DNA from: Oscarella lobularis
Lineage: Eukaryota > Porifera > Homoscleromorpha > Homosclerophorida > Oscarellidae
Direction of reading: 5' to 3'
DNA length: 64,000 nucleotides
Assembly: GCF_947507565.1 (NCBI RefSeq)
Contig: NC_089189.1
Location: 2,354,122 to 2,418,121 of the forward strand
Shown: piece after piece, positions 47,342-58,966 of the stretch
Numbering within the stretch: position 1 is the first letter of the stretch
How the letters are laid out: each line of letters starts with the position of its first letter
Translations under genes and position numbers: made by a program
The notes under the pieces: model-generated
Seen by the model: the letters and a program-made list of their open reading frames with translations, nothing else
Told to the model about the DNA's origin: nothing
The model's database searches: none

Positions 47342-47656
47342 GCCGACTACGCCAGCTCATATCGGTATAGTCGTATGTAGCCAGCTAACGAAATGTTACG
47401 TTTAATTTATGTTTCTAGGCGACTACACGGACTTGTACTCGTCTCGCGAGCACGCCACCAACGTGGGAACGATGTTTCGAGGCCCAGAAAACGCTCTGAT
47501 TCCCAACTGGCACGAAAGCGAACGTTCTCTCGCCTTTCGATAATAAAACCTATGCTTCTCCTTCTTTAGGCGTCACTTGCCCGTTGGCTATCACGGTCGT
47601 GCCTCGTCGGTCGTCGTTTCTAGAATTCCCATTCATCGTCGTGCGGGCAGACTCGA
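47342..47656 (+). pseudogene. Fumarylacetoacetase (FAH) fragment
   Basis: Tyrosine-catabolism hydrolase. Three partial exons: P-A-H-I-G ending at a GTATAG donor, then [20 protein letters not shown] and E-N-A-L-I-P-N-W, then [16 protein letters not shown]. These are the FAH metal-binding and active-site segments (the D-Y-T-D Asp and the Y-H-G-R-A-S-S loop). Homology is cut at 47656 where talin intron 25 sequence begins. Neither end of FAH is present. Confidence 0.8.
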
Positions 47657-48218
47657 TTGGTGTCCGGATAAGTGAAAGAAACGTCAGATAACTGAAACAC
47701 GTTGAATGCATGGAGATAAAATTTAAAAGTCACCTGACTTATCTATTAGATATAAAACATTTGGGTTGTTTGAGTCTCTAAACATAAGCTGTGACTATGC
47801 GTGGGGGCGTTTCTTCTCCCTTTCCTCCCTCTCTATCTCTCTCCTTCTAATTATTCCAGTGATTATGTCTTGTCATAAAACTGCTGTACACATAATGATA
47901 TATCACTTGAAATATATAAACCATGATGAGGAATAATATAGTCCAAACCCTAGGACCTCTCAAAATTCTATCGTCTAATTTTTTCTTTTATGTAAGGCTC
48001 GTTCTGCGCAAGCGCCTATTGTGACGGCTGGCATGAATATGTTGACGGCCAGTTCAAGTCTAATCAGCTCAGCCAAAAGCTTGGCTGTCAATCCAAGAGA
48101 CGCAGCCACGTGGCAACTTCTGGCCAGTCACAGCAAACCGTTTCAGACGCAATAAGAAAACTCGTGGCAGCCGTAAAGTAAGAAAGAAAAAGAGACAATA
48201 ATTAATTGATTAATTCAG
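47657..48218 (+). pseudogene. Talin intron 25/exon 26 fragment, copy 2
   Basis: Matches about 37505-38083. The exon (A-R-S-A-Q-A-P-I-V-T-A-G-M-N-M-L-T) has lost one G in S-H-S-K-A-V, shifting the frame. It starts abruptly after the FAH fragment and stops at the satellite from 48225. Confidence 0.85.
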
Positions 48219-48224
48219 AATTTG

Positions 48225-49108
48225 TCGTGGGGACAATTTTTCCCCTGGACAAATTGTCCTGGGACAATTTGTCCTGGGACAATTTGTCCTGGGGACAATT
48301 TGTCCTGGGACAATTTGTCCTGGGGACAATTTGTCCTGGGACAATTTGTCCTGGGGACAATTTGTCCTGGGGACAATTTGTCCTGGGGACAATTTGTCCT
48401 GGCACAATTTGTCCTGGGGACAATTTGTCCCTAGGACAAATTGTCCTGGCACAATTTCCTGGCACAATTTGTCCTGGGACAATTTGTCCTGGGGACAATT
48501 TGTCCTTGGACAATTTGTCCTGAGACAATTTGTCCTGGGGACAATTTCTCCTGGGGACAATTTGTCCTGGGGACAATTTGTCCTGGGACAATTTGTCCTG
48601 GGACAATTTGTCCTAGGACAATTTGTCCTGGGAGAATTTGTCCTGGGAGAATTTGTCCTGGGGACAATTTGTCCTGGGGACAATTTGTCCTTGAACAATT
48701 TGTCCTGGGACAATTTGTCCTGGGGACAATTTGTCCTTGGGACAATTTGTCCTTGGGACAGTTTGTCCTGTGACAATTTGTCCTGGGGCAATTTGTCCTG
48801 GGGACAATTTGCCCTGGTGACAATTTGTCCTGCGACAATTTGTCCTGGGGCATTTTGTCCTGGGACAATTTGTCCTGGGGCAATTTGTCCTGGGACAATT
48901 TGTCCTGGGACAATTTGTCCTGGGACAATTTGTCCTGGGGACAATTTGTCCTGGGACAATTTGTCCTGGGACAATTTGTCCTAGGACAATTTGTCCTGGG
49001 GACAATTTGTCCTGGGACAATTTGTCCTGAGGACAATTTGTCCTGGGGACAATTTGTCCTGGGGACAATTTGTCCTGGGACAATTTTTCCTTCTACAATT
49101 GTTCCTTG
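48225..49108. repeat. GACAATTTGTCCTGGG satellite
   Basis: About 55 units of 15 to 17 bases; the core GGACAATTTGTCC is nearly palindromic. Frames of up to 254 aa on both strands are by-products of the period. The same repeat occurs at 62889-62981. Confidence 0.95.
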
Positions 49109-49109
49109 A

Positions 49110-49760
49110 AATTATATGGTAATTCAGAATAAATTCTGCATTAATGCAGAATAAATTCCCGATTTATTCTGCATTAATTAAGAATTAATTCTGCATTTAT
49201 TCAGAATTAATTCTGCAATAATTGAAAATAAATTCTGCATTATTTCAGAATAAATTCTGCATTAATCTAGAATAATTTCTGCATTAATTCAGAATAAATT
49301 CTGAATTAATTGAGAATAAAGTTCGCATTTATTGTGCAATAATTGAGAATAAATTCTGCATTAATTCAGAATAAATTTTGCATTTATTCAGAATAAATTC
49401 CTCATTTATTCTGCATTAATTTAGAATTTATTTTGCATTTTGTCAGAATTAATTCTGCAATAATTCAGAATAAAATCTGCATTAATTCAGAATTAATTCT
49501 GAATTAATGCAGAATTTATTCTGAATTAATGCAGATTTTATTCTGAATTAATGCAGAATTTATTCTGAATTAATGCAGATTTTATTCTGAATCAATGCTG
49601 AATTTTATTCTGAATTAATGCAGAATAAATTCTTCGATAATTCTTCATTAATTCTACATTAATTCAGTATAAATTCTGAATTAATTCAGAATAAATTCTG
49701 AATTAATTCAGAATAAATCCTGCATTAAGTCAGAATAAATTCTGTGTTTATTCAGAGAAT
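49110..49760. repeat. AT-rich AATTCAGAATAAATTCTGCATT repeat, part 1
   Basis: Irregular 20-22 base units built from CAGAATAAATTCTG and CAGAATTAATTCTG, themselves palindromic. Continues at 50085-50440 after a short unique insert. Confidence 0.9.
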
Positions 49761-49994
49761 GTGAGATTTTTTCGCGATGTTTTAGCGCGCGTTACACTCG
49801 AAAAGCCCTGTAGCGAGCGAGTTTGAGGTTCTTGATCGACTTCTTGTCGTGTTCCGTCACGTTCTGAACGGTTATTGCTAAGTTTTTCGTCGTCATGGCG
49901 TTTCGGGGTGTACGAGCGATCTTTTAGAACGATCGCCGACGTATCGTCGACTCACGACGGAGCGCCTGTCGTTTTCTTCACCTTACATACGATC

Positions 49995-50069
49995 ATGGAT
50001 GCTTCATGGCAGCATAGCTCTCGTAAAGAATATAGAATGTTGAAAAGAAAGCTGAAGCACCTTGTCTAC
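49995..50069 (+). pseudogene. INO80E-like first exon
   Basis: A 25-codon exon M-D-A-S-W-Q-H-S-S then K-E-Y-R-M-L-K-R-K-L-K-H-L-V-Y, ending at a GTAAGT donor. It resembles the N-terminus of the INO80 chromatin-remodelling subunit E. A CpG-rich, non-repetitive 230 bases precede it, like a promoter. No further exon follows, since the AT-rich repeat resumes at 50085, so it looks like a captured first exon. Assignment rests on one short coiled-coil segment. Confidence 0.45.
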
Positions 50070-50084
50070 GTAAGTTCACGATCT

Positions 50085-50440
50085 TTTATTCTGCATTAAT
50101 TAATTCAGAATTAATTCTGTATTTATTCAGAATTAGTTCTGCATTAATTCAGAATAAATTCTGCATTAATTCAGAATAAATTCCGCATTTTTTCTGCATT
50201 AATTCAGAATTAATTCTGCATTTATTCAGAATAAATTCTGAATTAATTCTGCATTAATTCAGAATTAATTCTGCATTTATTCAGAATTAATTTTGCATTA
50301 ATTCAGAATAAATTCTGCATTAATTCAGAATAAATTCTGCTTTAATTCAGAATAACTTCTGCATTTATTCAGAATAAATACTGCATTAATTCAGAATAAA
50401 TTCTGCATTAATTCAGAATAAATTCTGAATTCATTCAAAA
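50085..50440. repeat. AT-rich AATTCAGAATAAATTCTGCATT repeat, part 2
   Basis: Same family as 49110-49760. It ends within a few bases of the talin duplication breakpoint. Confidence 0.9.
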
Positions 50441-50445
50441 TAAAC

Positions 50446-53400
50446 ATGACGGAAGCGGTGAAAGATTTGAAGAGTACGTTGGAAATGGCGGCAAGCGAAG
50501 CGGGACTCACGGCCGGAATGGTGAACACGATTTCAAAGGCAGCTGGAACCGTAAGAAAATATATATTCAATGATTATATTATTGATTATTTGTATGAAGC
50601 TTGATGACGTGATTGGTGGTGAAGTGAGCAAATCGTTTGCCGAGTATCAGGAGAGTGTGAGCAATTCCGCGAAAGCGATTATGGTCAAAGCTCAAGACAT
50701 GGTATAAATGGAACAGATGTGACGTCATTGTGAGGATGACATCATCGTATCTTTAGGTTGGCAAAGCGGGAACGAATCCGTCGGAATTGGGCGTGGTCTC
50801 CAAAGATACGACGGCAATTTATTGCACAATGGCGAGCGATTGTAGGGGAGCTCTTGCTACAGTTGAAAATGATGACGTAAGAATTAATAAAGAAATTAAT
50901 GAATTAATTATATTTCCTTCTTTTAGATTGCTGCTCGATTGAAGCTGGCTTGTCAACGATTGGGCGGGGCATTGGGCGAATTGTTGCAATGTGCCGGAAG
51001 TGTCCAAAGCAATCCCACCGATTTTCAGGGAAAGAAAGAACTCTCGGACACCGCGAGACACGTCACGAATCACGTGAGTCAATCCCAATAAAATGAATAT
51101 TTAAAATTAGAATTTTTGTTTTCTTTACAGGTTGCGTCTTTGATGGCGGCGCTCCAGGCGGGTGCCAAGGGAACGCAGGCGTGCATCAACGCGGCGGATA
51201 GCGTCAAGGGAATCATCTCCGATTTAGATACAGTGATCATGTTCGCGTCGACGGGATTATTGAATAAGGAAGAGGAGGGAGACACGTTTGGAGATCATCG
51301 CGAGAATATTCTTCGTACGGCAAAGTCTCTCGTTGAAGACACGAAGAAATTGGTGAGCGGTGCCGCGGCGTCGCAAGAGCAGCTGGCTTCCGCTGCCGAA
51401 GCGTCGGCTGGAACCATTAGAGTCTTGGCTGATCACGTGAAACTCGGCGCCGCCGCGCTCACGTCAGACGATCAAGAAGCTCAGGTCAGATATATAGACC
51501 CCACACTATTTCTATAGGGTTCCCTAAAGCCACTCCTCCTTGTTTAGTTCTCTGAGTTCTTAGTTAGATCCTCCTGCACACAGTTCCCTCTCTCTTTGTC
51601 TCCTGCGTTTTGATCCCTCTCCCTTTGCCTGCTGCCTTTTGATCCCTTTGTCTTCTGCGTTTTCGTCCGCTATAGAGAGATTGAGACTTCATCGACTCTC
51701 TATGTAATGATCGAAGTCTTCATCGACTTTCTGAAAGTCGATTGAAGGCCTCAATTAGGCGTTTGAACGTCTAACGTTCGATCGTTCTCAGCGTTTTCAA
51801 CTTGAATTTTTAGCTAGGTCGTTCCGTGTGTAGTCTGTGAGTTGAGGCTAGGTTAGTTTGAAGTCTCTGAGTTCTGCGGGGTCTTTTTGTAGTCTCTTTT
51901 GTTTGAGCTTGAGATTTGGCTAGTAATATCTGAGCCTTTCTCGTCTGTAGTCTCTTAGTTTTAGCCGCTGTTTAATTATACGACCTTTCCTTTGTTTAGG
52001 TTCTTTTGTTGAATGCTGTGCGTGATGTTGCGTCATCGCTTGGGTTTCTGATCACGGCGACGAAGAACGCTTTTGGAAAAAGCGTCCAAGATCCGGCTAT
52101 GGAACATCTCAGATCATGCGCCAAGGTACAGCTTAAAAAGTTAGTTTTAATTTCATTTTATTATCTGACAATTAGACGATGGTTGCGAATGTTTCGTCGC
52201 TTCTCAAAACCGTCAAGACGGCCGAAGACGAAGCGGCTCGCGGCGTTCGCGCTCTTGAGTCGGCGATCGACGCAATCTCCGCTCAACTTGAAGAACTCAC
52301 ATCGGATAATGAACCGACTCGCGACGCTGCACCAGAAGACGTCATACGTGTCAGTAAGGGTGTCACTATAGCGACAGCCAAAGCGGTCGCTGCGGGAAAT
52401 TCCGGTCGTCAAGACGACGTCACTGCGGCGGCGAATCTGGGTCGAAAGGCAATTATTGATATGCTACTGACAACAAAGGTGAGAGATAGTTCAGGGTTCT
52501 GTCCACGTGGGTCAGTGAGCCCCTTGACGCATACTCGTCTGTCGCCGACTCATGCGCACTATTATTCCACCCATACACTAAAAATTGCAAAAAGTTTGAG
52601 GCTAAAGAAAGCGAGCCGATAAAGTTTTGAGGCCAGAGAACAAGCCAATAAAGTTTTGATGCGCAAGAATGATCGCAAAAGTTTTGATGGCAAAAACGAT
52701 CGCAATAGTTTTGATGTGCAAGAACGAACGCCCTAGTTTTGAGGCGAGAGAACCAGCGAAACACTGTTATGTGCGACAACAGAAGCCTTTTTAGATATGA
52801 GATAGAATTTCATAAGTCTTATATCGTGTCTTTTAGGCGGCTGCAGCCAAAGCTGAAGCAGTTGAAAGTGGACATCGATCGATTACAGCGGCAAAAGAAT
52901 GCACAACTGCATTCCGTTCTCTTCTCGAACTCGTTCACTCGGTAATAAAAATATTTAAAATTAAAATTGGATGAGTTATCTTTCGTTTCAGATTCTCCTG
53001 AAGCCTTCTCACGATAAAAAACAGAAGCTGACAGTCTATTCAAAAGAAGTAGCATCGTGCGTGAGCGAAGTCGTCCAATCAGCGGAAGTTCTCAAAGGAA
53101 ACGATTGGGTCGATCCGACCGATCCCAACATCATCGCCGAGAATGAATTGCTCAACGCTGCGGCGTCGATCGAAGCGGCGGCGAAGAAACTAGCGCTCCT
53201 AAAACCACGCGAGAAGAAACACGAAGCCGATGAGACGTTGAGTTTCGATGAGCAGATCCTGGAAGCGGCGCGCGCCATCGCATCAGCGACAGGCGCGCTC
53301 ATCAAATCGGCGACGGCGGCACAACGAGAATTAGTCGCTCAAGGAAGAGTAAGAAGAGAAACTAGCACTTTTATATTTAATTTAATTGGTTGAATTTTAG

Positions 53401-54003
53401 CTTCGTCCTGGCGTTCCTGGTTCCGATGATAGCCAATGGGCCGAAGGTCTTGTCTCAGCGGTACGCACACTTAGTATTCATCTTTCCCCTCCTTAAAATG
53501 TCGAGGGCTTTTTTTTCTTTAGGCTCGTCTTGTTGCATCTGCTACGCAGTCTCTATGCGAAGCGGCCAATTCCGCTGTGCAAGGAGTGAGCAATACGGAG
53601 AAGCTGATTGCTTCGGCGAAGGCTGTTGCCTCGTCGACGGCTCAGCTTCTCGTCGCATGCAGAGTCAAAGCGGATGCCGACAGCGAAAATTCAAGACGCT
53701 TACACGTAAGGGAGAATTCCCCTGAGGGGGGGGCTGGGTTTATTATTATTTGGGGTGTGTGTATAGGCGGCCGGTTTTGCGGTTAAAAAAGCGTCGGAGA
53801 ACTTTGTGAAAGCGGCGGCGCGATCGGACGAACAAGAGGAGGATGAGGAAGGATTTGCTATTAGTAAGGGAAAGATTGGCGGTATGCGGCAAGAAATCGA
53901 GGCTCAGGAGCAAATCTTGCGCAAGCGGCGTGAATTGGAAGAGGCGATGAAGCAATTGAAGAGAATCCGTCGCAATAAATACCAACAGGAAGAAGGGGAC
54001 TAA
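50446..54003 (+). CDS. Truncated second talin: C-terminal rod, actin-binding module and dimerisation helix
   Basis: Twelve exons: 50446-50550, 50600-50701, 50757-50876, 50927-51073, 51131-51484, 52000-52125, 52176-52478, 52837-52941, 52992-53348, 53401-53460, 53523-53705, 53767-54003; 2199 bases, 732 aa if started at the ATG at 50446. That Met is an internal codon of full talin (M-T-E-A-V-K-D) and falls on the duplication breakpoint. All exons are multiples of three and all splice borders are kept. The exon changes I noticed give substitutions (for example S-I-S to S-N-S, C-A-M to C-T-M, A-G-Y to A-G-F) with no stop or frameshift. It lacks the FERM head, so it could bind actin and dimerise with talin but not integrin. 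Whether it is transcribed is unknown: upstream is satellite, not a known promoter. It may be young and still undamaged by chance. Confidence 0.65.
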
Positions 54004-54271
54004 GCTATTAAGTGATCAGTACTCAGGGGTTTTTTTTGTTGTTTTCTTTGTTTACGCTCTGTTGGCTGTTGCTGCTGAATGGGATTTTGCTTAGGTTAGG
54101 ACGGGGGGAGGGGGTGATGACACTCAGTTTTTTTCTTATTTTTCTTGTGTTTTTGTCTGTTGTTCGAAACTAGATGGAATGAACGCAATTGTGCTTTCAC
54201 TTTTGTAAGCTAACCAGCTTTCAAAACTTTCTAATAATCCCAGTAGAAGGTAAGATATTGCGCCGTAAATG

Positions 54272-54342
54272 CCCGGATAAGACGACCACCGCCCCCATTT
54301 TGCAAGATTTGGAGAATGGGGGCGATGGTCATCTAATCCGGG
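54272..54342. other. Diverged copy of the talin 3' UTR hairpin
   Basis: Left arm identical to that at 42435-42464; right arm carries three substitutions, leaving a weaker stem. Confidence 0.7.
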
Positions 54343-54434
54343 AACTTGGAACAGTCATATATACGTGGGAGCAGTGGGAGCGCAAGAGCTGAGCGCAAGA
54401 GTATGCTTCAAACATGAAACACGTGGCACAAATT

Positions 54435-54440
54435 TTTATT
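54435..54440 (-). promoter_or_regulatory. Polyadenylation signal of the AAA-ATPase-like gene
   Basis: TTTATT on plus (AATAAA on minus), 117 bases past the stop codon. Confidence 0.5.
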
Positions 54441-54556
54441 GACAAAAATCAAGACCTGGCTAATCTACTGACATACTCTCTTTCTGTCTGACATCATTTG
54501 ACACCTAACTCATCACACCAAACATTAACTAACACAGAACAAGGACGGTTCACAAA

Positions 54557-56413
54557 CTAAAGATCAGATGACAAGGGGAATTTCTCGGCTATTGAGGTTG
54601 TCTCGGTTACCGTTTTTTCCTTCTTGTTGACGATGACGTTGATTCCAATTCCCCATTTGGGAAGGGATTTCCATGTCTCCCATCTCTTTTCCCACTTCTT
54701 TCTTTGCTCAATAGTCTTCGCGTCGTTCATTTTCTTTTCCAAATACTTTCCGTACTTTTCAATGTAGTTTTGCTTCTTTATTTGCTTAAGTCCTTCATCG
54801 ATACTTTTGGGATTCGCTTTGAATTCAAATATCATTGCGAAGTGTGGTGAAATGAGGACCAAGTCCGCTCTATATCGTCCTTCAAGAACCTCTTCAGATC
54901 CTATATAAGACGAATTTGGCCCAACAACATTTATAACAGCAAAGTATATTAAGTGATAGAATCCTTCCTTTTCTCGCATTGCTTCACCCTCTTTGTCTTT
55001 CGATTTCGTAGCATGAGCAGGAATGCCCTCCACCACAGTGGCAAACGTCTCTGCAAATGTAGGAATATCTCCCTTTACCAGGGCGATCCGCATTTCTCTC
55101 AGTTTACTGGCAGTAGAGTCATCTTCATACAAATAACGCAGCACGTGTTCAGTGAAGTGCTGCCGCACACTCTCATTTGTGAAGGGAACACCTGATCCCA
55201 TGTCGACAGAGGGCCGACGCTGGAGAATACCAAGCTCCCACAGTAGAAGCCGCATTTGGCTATCAGTGGGGTTCTGCAAAGATAAAAGACTGTCGGACGT
55301 CTCTAATCTTATAGGCACTTCTCCGCTCAGTAATTCAGAGAAACGAACGAAATCAACAGAATCGACAACACGACGCAGTAGCGTAGGCCAAGCCGTCGAG
55401 TAATAGCCAAATTCTTTCCAAGTCAGAAACTCGTTGATTGAATGTGGATGATAGACTTGAGTGGCAGGGAGATTCTTACGACCCCAATTGTATCCATCGT
55501 AATATCGCGTAATTTCATCCATCAATTCATCCTCTTTCATATTCAGCTCTTTGGCAATAACCTTAATTTCAGGAGAATACGTCGATGTCACTTCTTCTCG
55601 AGTGAAGCCAAGAATTGCGCCAAGATCCGGGTAATCGTCTATATCTCTTAGGTCATTCAAGCCAGAATGAATACTCATTTTTGCCAAATACGAGATTCCG
55701 GTCATAAAGCGGAACCGGATGATAGGAGAGGACGCTTTCAACTGTCTGTAGAAGCCTGACAGGAATTTTTGGCACGCTGTTGCCAACTCCACGTCATCTT
55801 TGGCCCAATTGGCGACAATTGGTGAATCATACTCATCAACGAGAACGACAAGCTCCTTTCCTTCCTTAGAATAGGTTTCCTCAAATAAGTTGAGGAGCAT
55901 CGAAGTAGGATTGGGCGGTAATCCGGGAGTAGAAATGTCAACTCCCTTACGCTGAGCAACTATTCGCAACTAAATCAACGACAGCAAGAACAACTGTTAT
56001 CCTATTAGCATTCATTGCATCATTCAAAGGATTCTCACCAAATTGATTAAAGATGACTTGACCTCCTCAATTGTAGACCCTTCAAGTTGACTCATATCTA
56101 ACTTGATAACGGGCCATTTCTCCCACGTCACTTCCGGATCATTGTAAATTGCCGTTCCTTTAAACGCTTCCTTGTTTCCTTTGAAATATTCTTCCAAGGT
56201 GCTCACAAGAAGACTCTTTCCAAAGCGACGAGGTCGATTCACAAAGACTCCACTGTAACGGTTGGTCACTTTGACGAGACGTTTGATCAAAGGCGTTTTA
56301 TCAACGTAGATGCAGCCTTCGTTAGGAAACTTGTGCCCCGTGAATAGTTTTCTTTCATCGTCGCCATTGGAAACAGAGGAGAAATATTTCTTCCGCTGCC
56401 GAGTTGATTGCAT
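54557..56413 (-). CDS. AAA-ATPase-like protein with C-terminal PD-(D/E)XK nuclease domain (DUF1703-type)
   Basis: Coding exons 56413-56039 and 55969-54557, joined by a 69-base phase-0 GT-AG intron; 595 aa. A non-coding leader exon ending at CAG/GTGAGA (56517) probably splices to 56415. The start is the first ATG after that acceptor. N-terminal half: a Walker-A-like N-R-P-R-R-F-G-K-S at 59-67, Walker B V-V-L-V-D-E-Y-D-S-P at 166-175, and the family hallmark Y-Y-D-G-Y-N-W. C-terminal half: G-R-Y-R-A-D-L-V-L (Asp494) and I-F-E-F-K (Glu507, Lys509), a complete D...E-x-K nuclease core. This pairing (Pfam AAA-ATPase_like with PDDEXK_9, from memory) is common in bacteria and patchy in eukaryotes, with proposed roles in mobile-element or defence biology. 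Introns and polyA signal show it is resident in the host genome. Intact. Confidence 0.85.
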
Positions 56414-57065
56414 TTCTAATAATATAAATAACATTATTATATTGATTTCCACGGAGATTTAATTAAGCCAACACAAGCTGTTCCACCTTCCTAAATTAGT
56501 GTACTAGATATCTCACCTGGAGTCAAATGGAAGGCAATGGAGGAGAGAGGCAATGACATAGAGCGAGCTTTTCCTCGAAACGACATCCTAAAGAGAGGAA
56601 AAAATTGTAGATGTCAGTCGGAAAGAAAGACTGAGTACAGATCAACTCACGGACACGTGCGCGAACCAAAAGACGCTTTTGGCGGCGAATCGGGGCGAGC
56701 TGCACCACAAGAGAGCCAACGTCGGGCCCCCAAAGCGACACTTCTCCACTGCCGCATATGTCGCACTAACTGACGGATCATTTTCAAGTCGACTGGCGAA
56801 AGAAGAAGGAAGAGAAAAATTCATGGGGGCCCCCAAACGTGCGATTCGAACGGAAAGCTTACGCAAGATCGTTCGCGAGCGTTGTACAGCGTACGGAGAG
56901 TCCGAAAAGAAGCTACAGTGTACCGAAAGGCGAAAAGCGTAGATCGACCTTCGACTGGCGTCACGGGACCTCTTTCGTCACAAGACACAAGGGTAGCTAT
57001 ATATAGCGATGACGTCGACTCGCGTTCGGCCTTGTTTGTTTGAGGAAGCCCGTATGCGACAACTA
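56414..57065. other. Upstream region of the AAA-ATPase-like gene
   Basis: CpG-rich, containing the leader exon and presumed promoter. Short frames on both strands without homology. The segment 54425-57065 as a whole is absent between the equivalent points of the first talin copy (42560-42708). Confidence 0.45.
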
Positions 57066-57850
57066 GAAAATTGAATCGCTTCGAAGCTGAGAGCCAAGTG
57101 ACGCTATCGGATTACGTTGCTAAGTTTGTACAACTTCCAAACGTTCACTCGAATGTGCTACCATATGCTATCCCGTTCCGTAGCTTTGAATTGCGGCGGG
57201 GAAGTGCCCTATATCGCGACACTCTCTGACTCATATCATCTTCTATGTCCCCATAGTCTAAAATATAATACTGAAACACTGTAAATAAAGCCACCCCTCA
57301 TCCACATACCATTCAGAATTTCTCACAGGTTCATCGCAGGCTACGACAGACCAAAGCCACAAAATGCGTAGGTTATATATTAAACACTTATCTGATCCCT
57401 TAAAGCACACAGTCCTCATTGTACCTCTCTATGAAACAAGAAAGAAACTAAGCAGAAAAACACATACCCAAACCCAAAAAAATGTACCTTTATGCAGTCG
57501 ATAACTGTGCCCTTTATCATGGGTAGTTTCTTAGATACACGCTCCTTTCCCATCCCTTGTTCCTAGTTAGTTGTACAGTATATCCCATCCGTCTAGGAAA
57601 CAGCAAATAATATAGAGAAATACAGTTATCTACTATGCAAAGTACCTGTGTCCTAATTTTAGTCCATGTCCCTTCTCCCTTGTTAACTCTTCCAATTGTA
57701 TCCTGCTTACAGTTCCTCCTCTTATGGATATAGAAGAGAATTTTTTCTAAAAAATAAAAAAATAAAAAATTGATTAGCTCAGTTCTACAGTAGTATCCGT
57801 GATCCCACCCACAACAATATCCCCCTTACCTGAACAAATGGTGGTACTGT
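57066..57850. repeat. Second copy of the talin downstream flank
   Basis: Matches about 42725-43470 (ATCGCTTCGAAGC, CCAAGTGACGCTATCGG, TATATTAAACACTTATCTGA and others). Diverges after about 57850. Non-coding. Confidence 0.8.
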
Positions 57851-58371
57851 ACAGCTAGTATGTAAGGGACGGTGGGTAGGCAATCTCGATGGGACACCTA
57901 ACTGTACAAAACTTAGAACCCAAATGCTCTCCTTGGCAGCAAAACGAAATTTACCGTAGCATCGTGACTTCCCGGATAAGAAGTCAACGTGGCCGGCCGA
58001 TGCAACTGCTCGGCAATTCCTCCTACACTAGGCGGAAAATCGGGTTCTAGGATAGTGGACCTATATAGGTTGGCGACAAATAGTATCATGTGCAAATAAA
58101 AGCTTTCTCTTAGGCCGTCGCTGGCAAACAACGAACGAATTGGTTTCTTCAGCAAAGATGCGGCTTCTCAGACGGAGCAATGGGACATTTTGGGCATAAA
58201 AGACGTCATCCATGTAGCGGTGTCGTAAATCTGTACGACATTGCTGACGAATCACTGTCTCAACGGCGGCACTTGTCGAATGGGCATCATCGACCATGAA
58301 TTATGAGGGAACTCGTAAGTGGATACATACTGATAGAAGACGACGAAGCGAACGGTAGAAATTTTGATAGA
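57851..58371. other. Unrecognised region with minus-strand frames
   Basis: Two overlapping minus-strand frames (58297-58061, 58155-57913) contain exon-like text such as R-S-L-F-A-S-D-G-L-R-E-S-F-Y-L-H-M and D-F-P-P-S-V-G-G-I-A-E-Q-L, and could be another captured gene fragment. I cannot name a family. Confidence 0.3.
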
Positions 58372-58966
58372 AAACTGTGTTGGACGCCTTCTTGGTTATC
58401 CATTATGGACACCTTTGTGATAGTTCTTGGTGTCCGGATAAGTGAAAGATAACTGAAACATGTGGAATGCATGGAGATAAAATTATTAAACTAACGAAAA
58501 GTCACCTGACTTATCTATTAGATATAAAACATTTGGGTTGTTTGTGTCTCTAAACATAAGCTGTGACTATGCGTGTGGGCGTTTCCTCTCCTTTCCCCCC
58601 TCTCTATCTCTCTCCTTCTAAGGAGGGAGAGAGATACTGATTATTCGAGTGATTATGTCTTGTCATAAAAACTGCTGTACACATAATGATATGTCACTTG
58701 ATATATTAAACCATGATGAGGAATAATGTAGTCCGAACCTTAGGGCATCTCAAAATGCTATTGTCTAATTTTTTCTTTTATGTGAAGGCTTGTTCTGCGC
58801 GAGCGCCTATTGTAACGGCTGGCATGAACATGTTGACGGCCAGTTCAAGTCTAATCAGCTCAGCCAAAAGCTTGGCTGTCAATCCAAGAGACGCAGCCAC
58901 GTGGCAACTTCTGGCCAGTCACAGCAAAGCCGTTTCAGACGCAATAAGAAAACTCGAAGTCGTTTA
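58372..58966 (+). pseudogene. Talin intron 25/exon 26 fragment, copy 3
   Basis: Matches about 37447-38040, extending further upstream than copy 2. The exon frame is open (S-A-R-A-P-I-V-T-A-G-M-N-M) but ends K-L-E-V-V-stop where the source has V-A-A-V-K and a splice donor. No neighbouring talin exons follow. Confidence 0.85.

Noticed and set aside
48202-49109. Frames up to 254 aa rich in Q-D-K-L-S or G-Q-F-V-L
   Set aside because: Explained by the 16-bp GACAATTTGTCCTGGG satellite.
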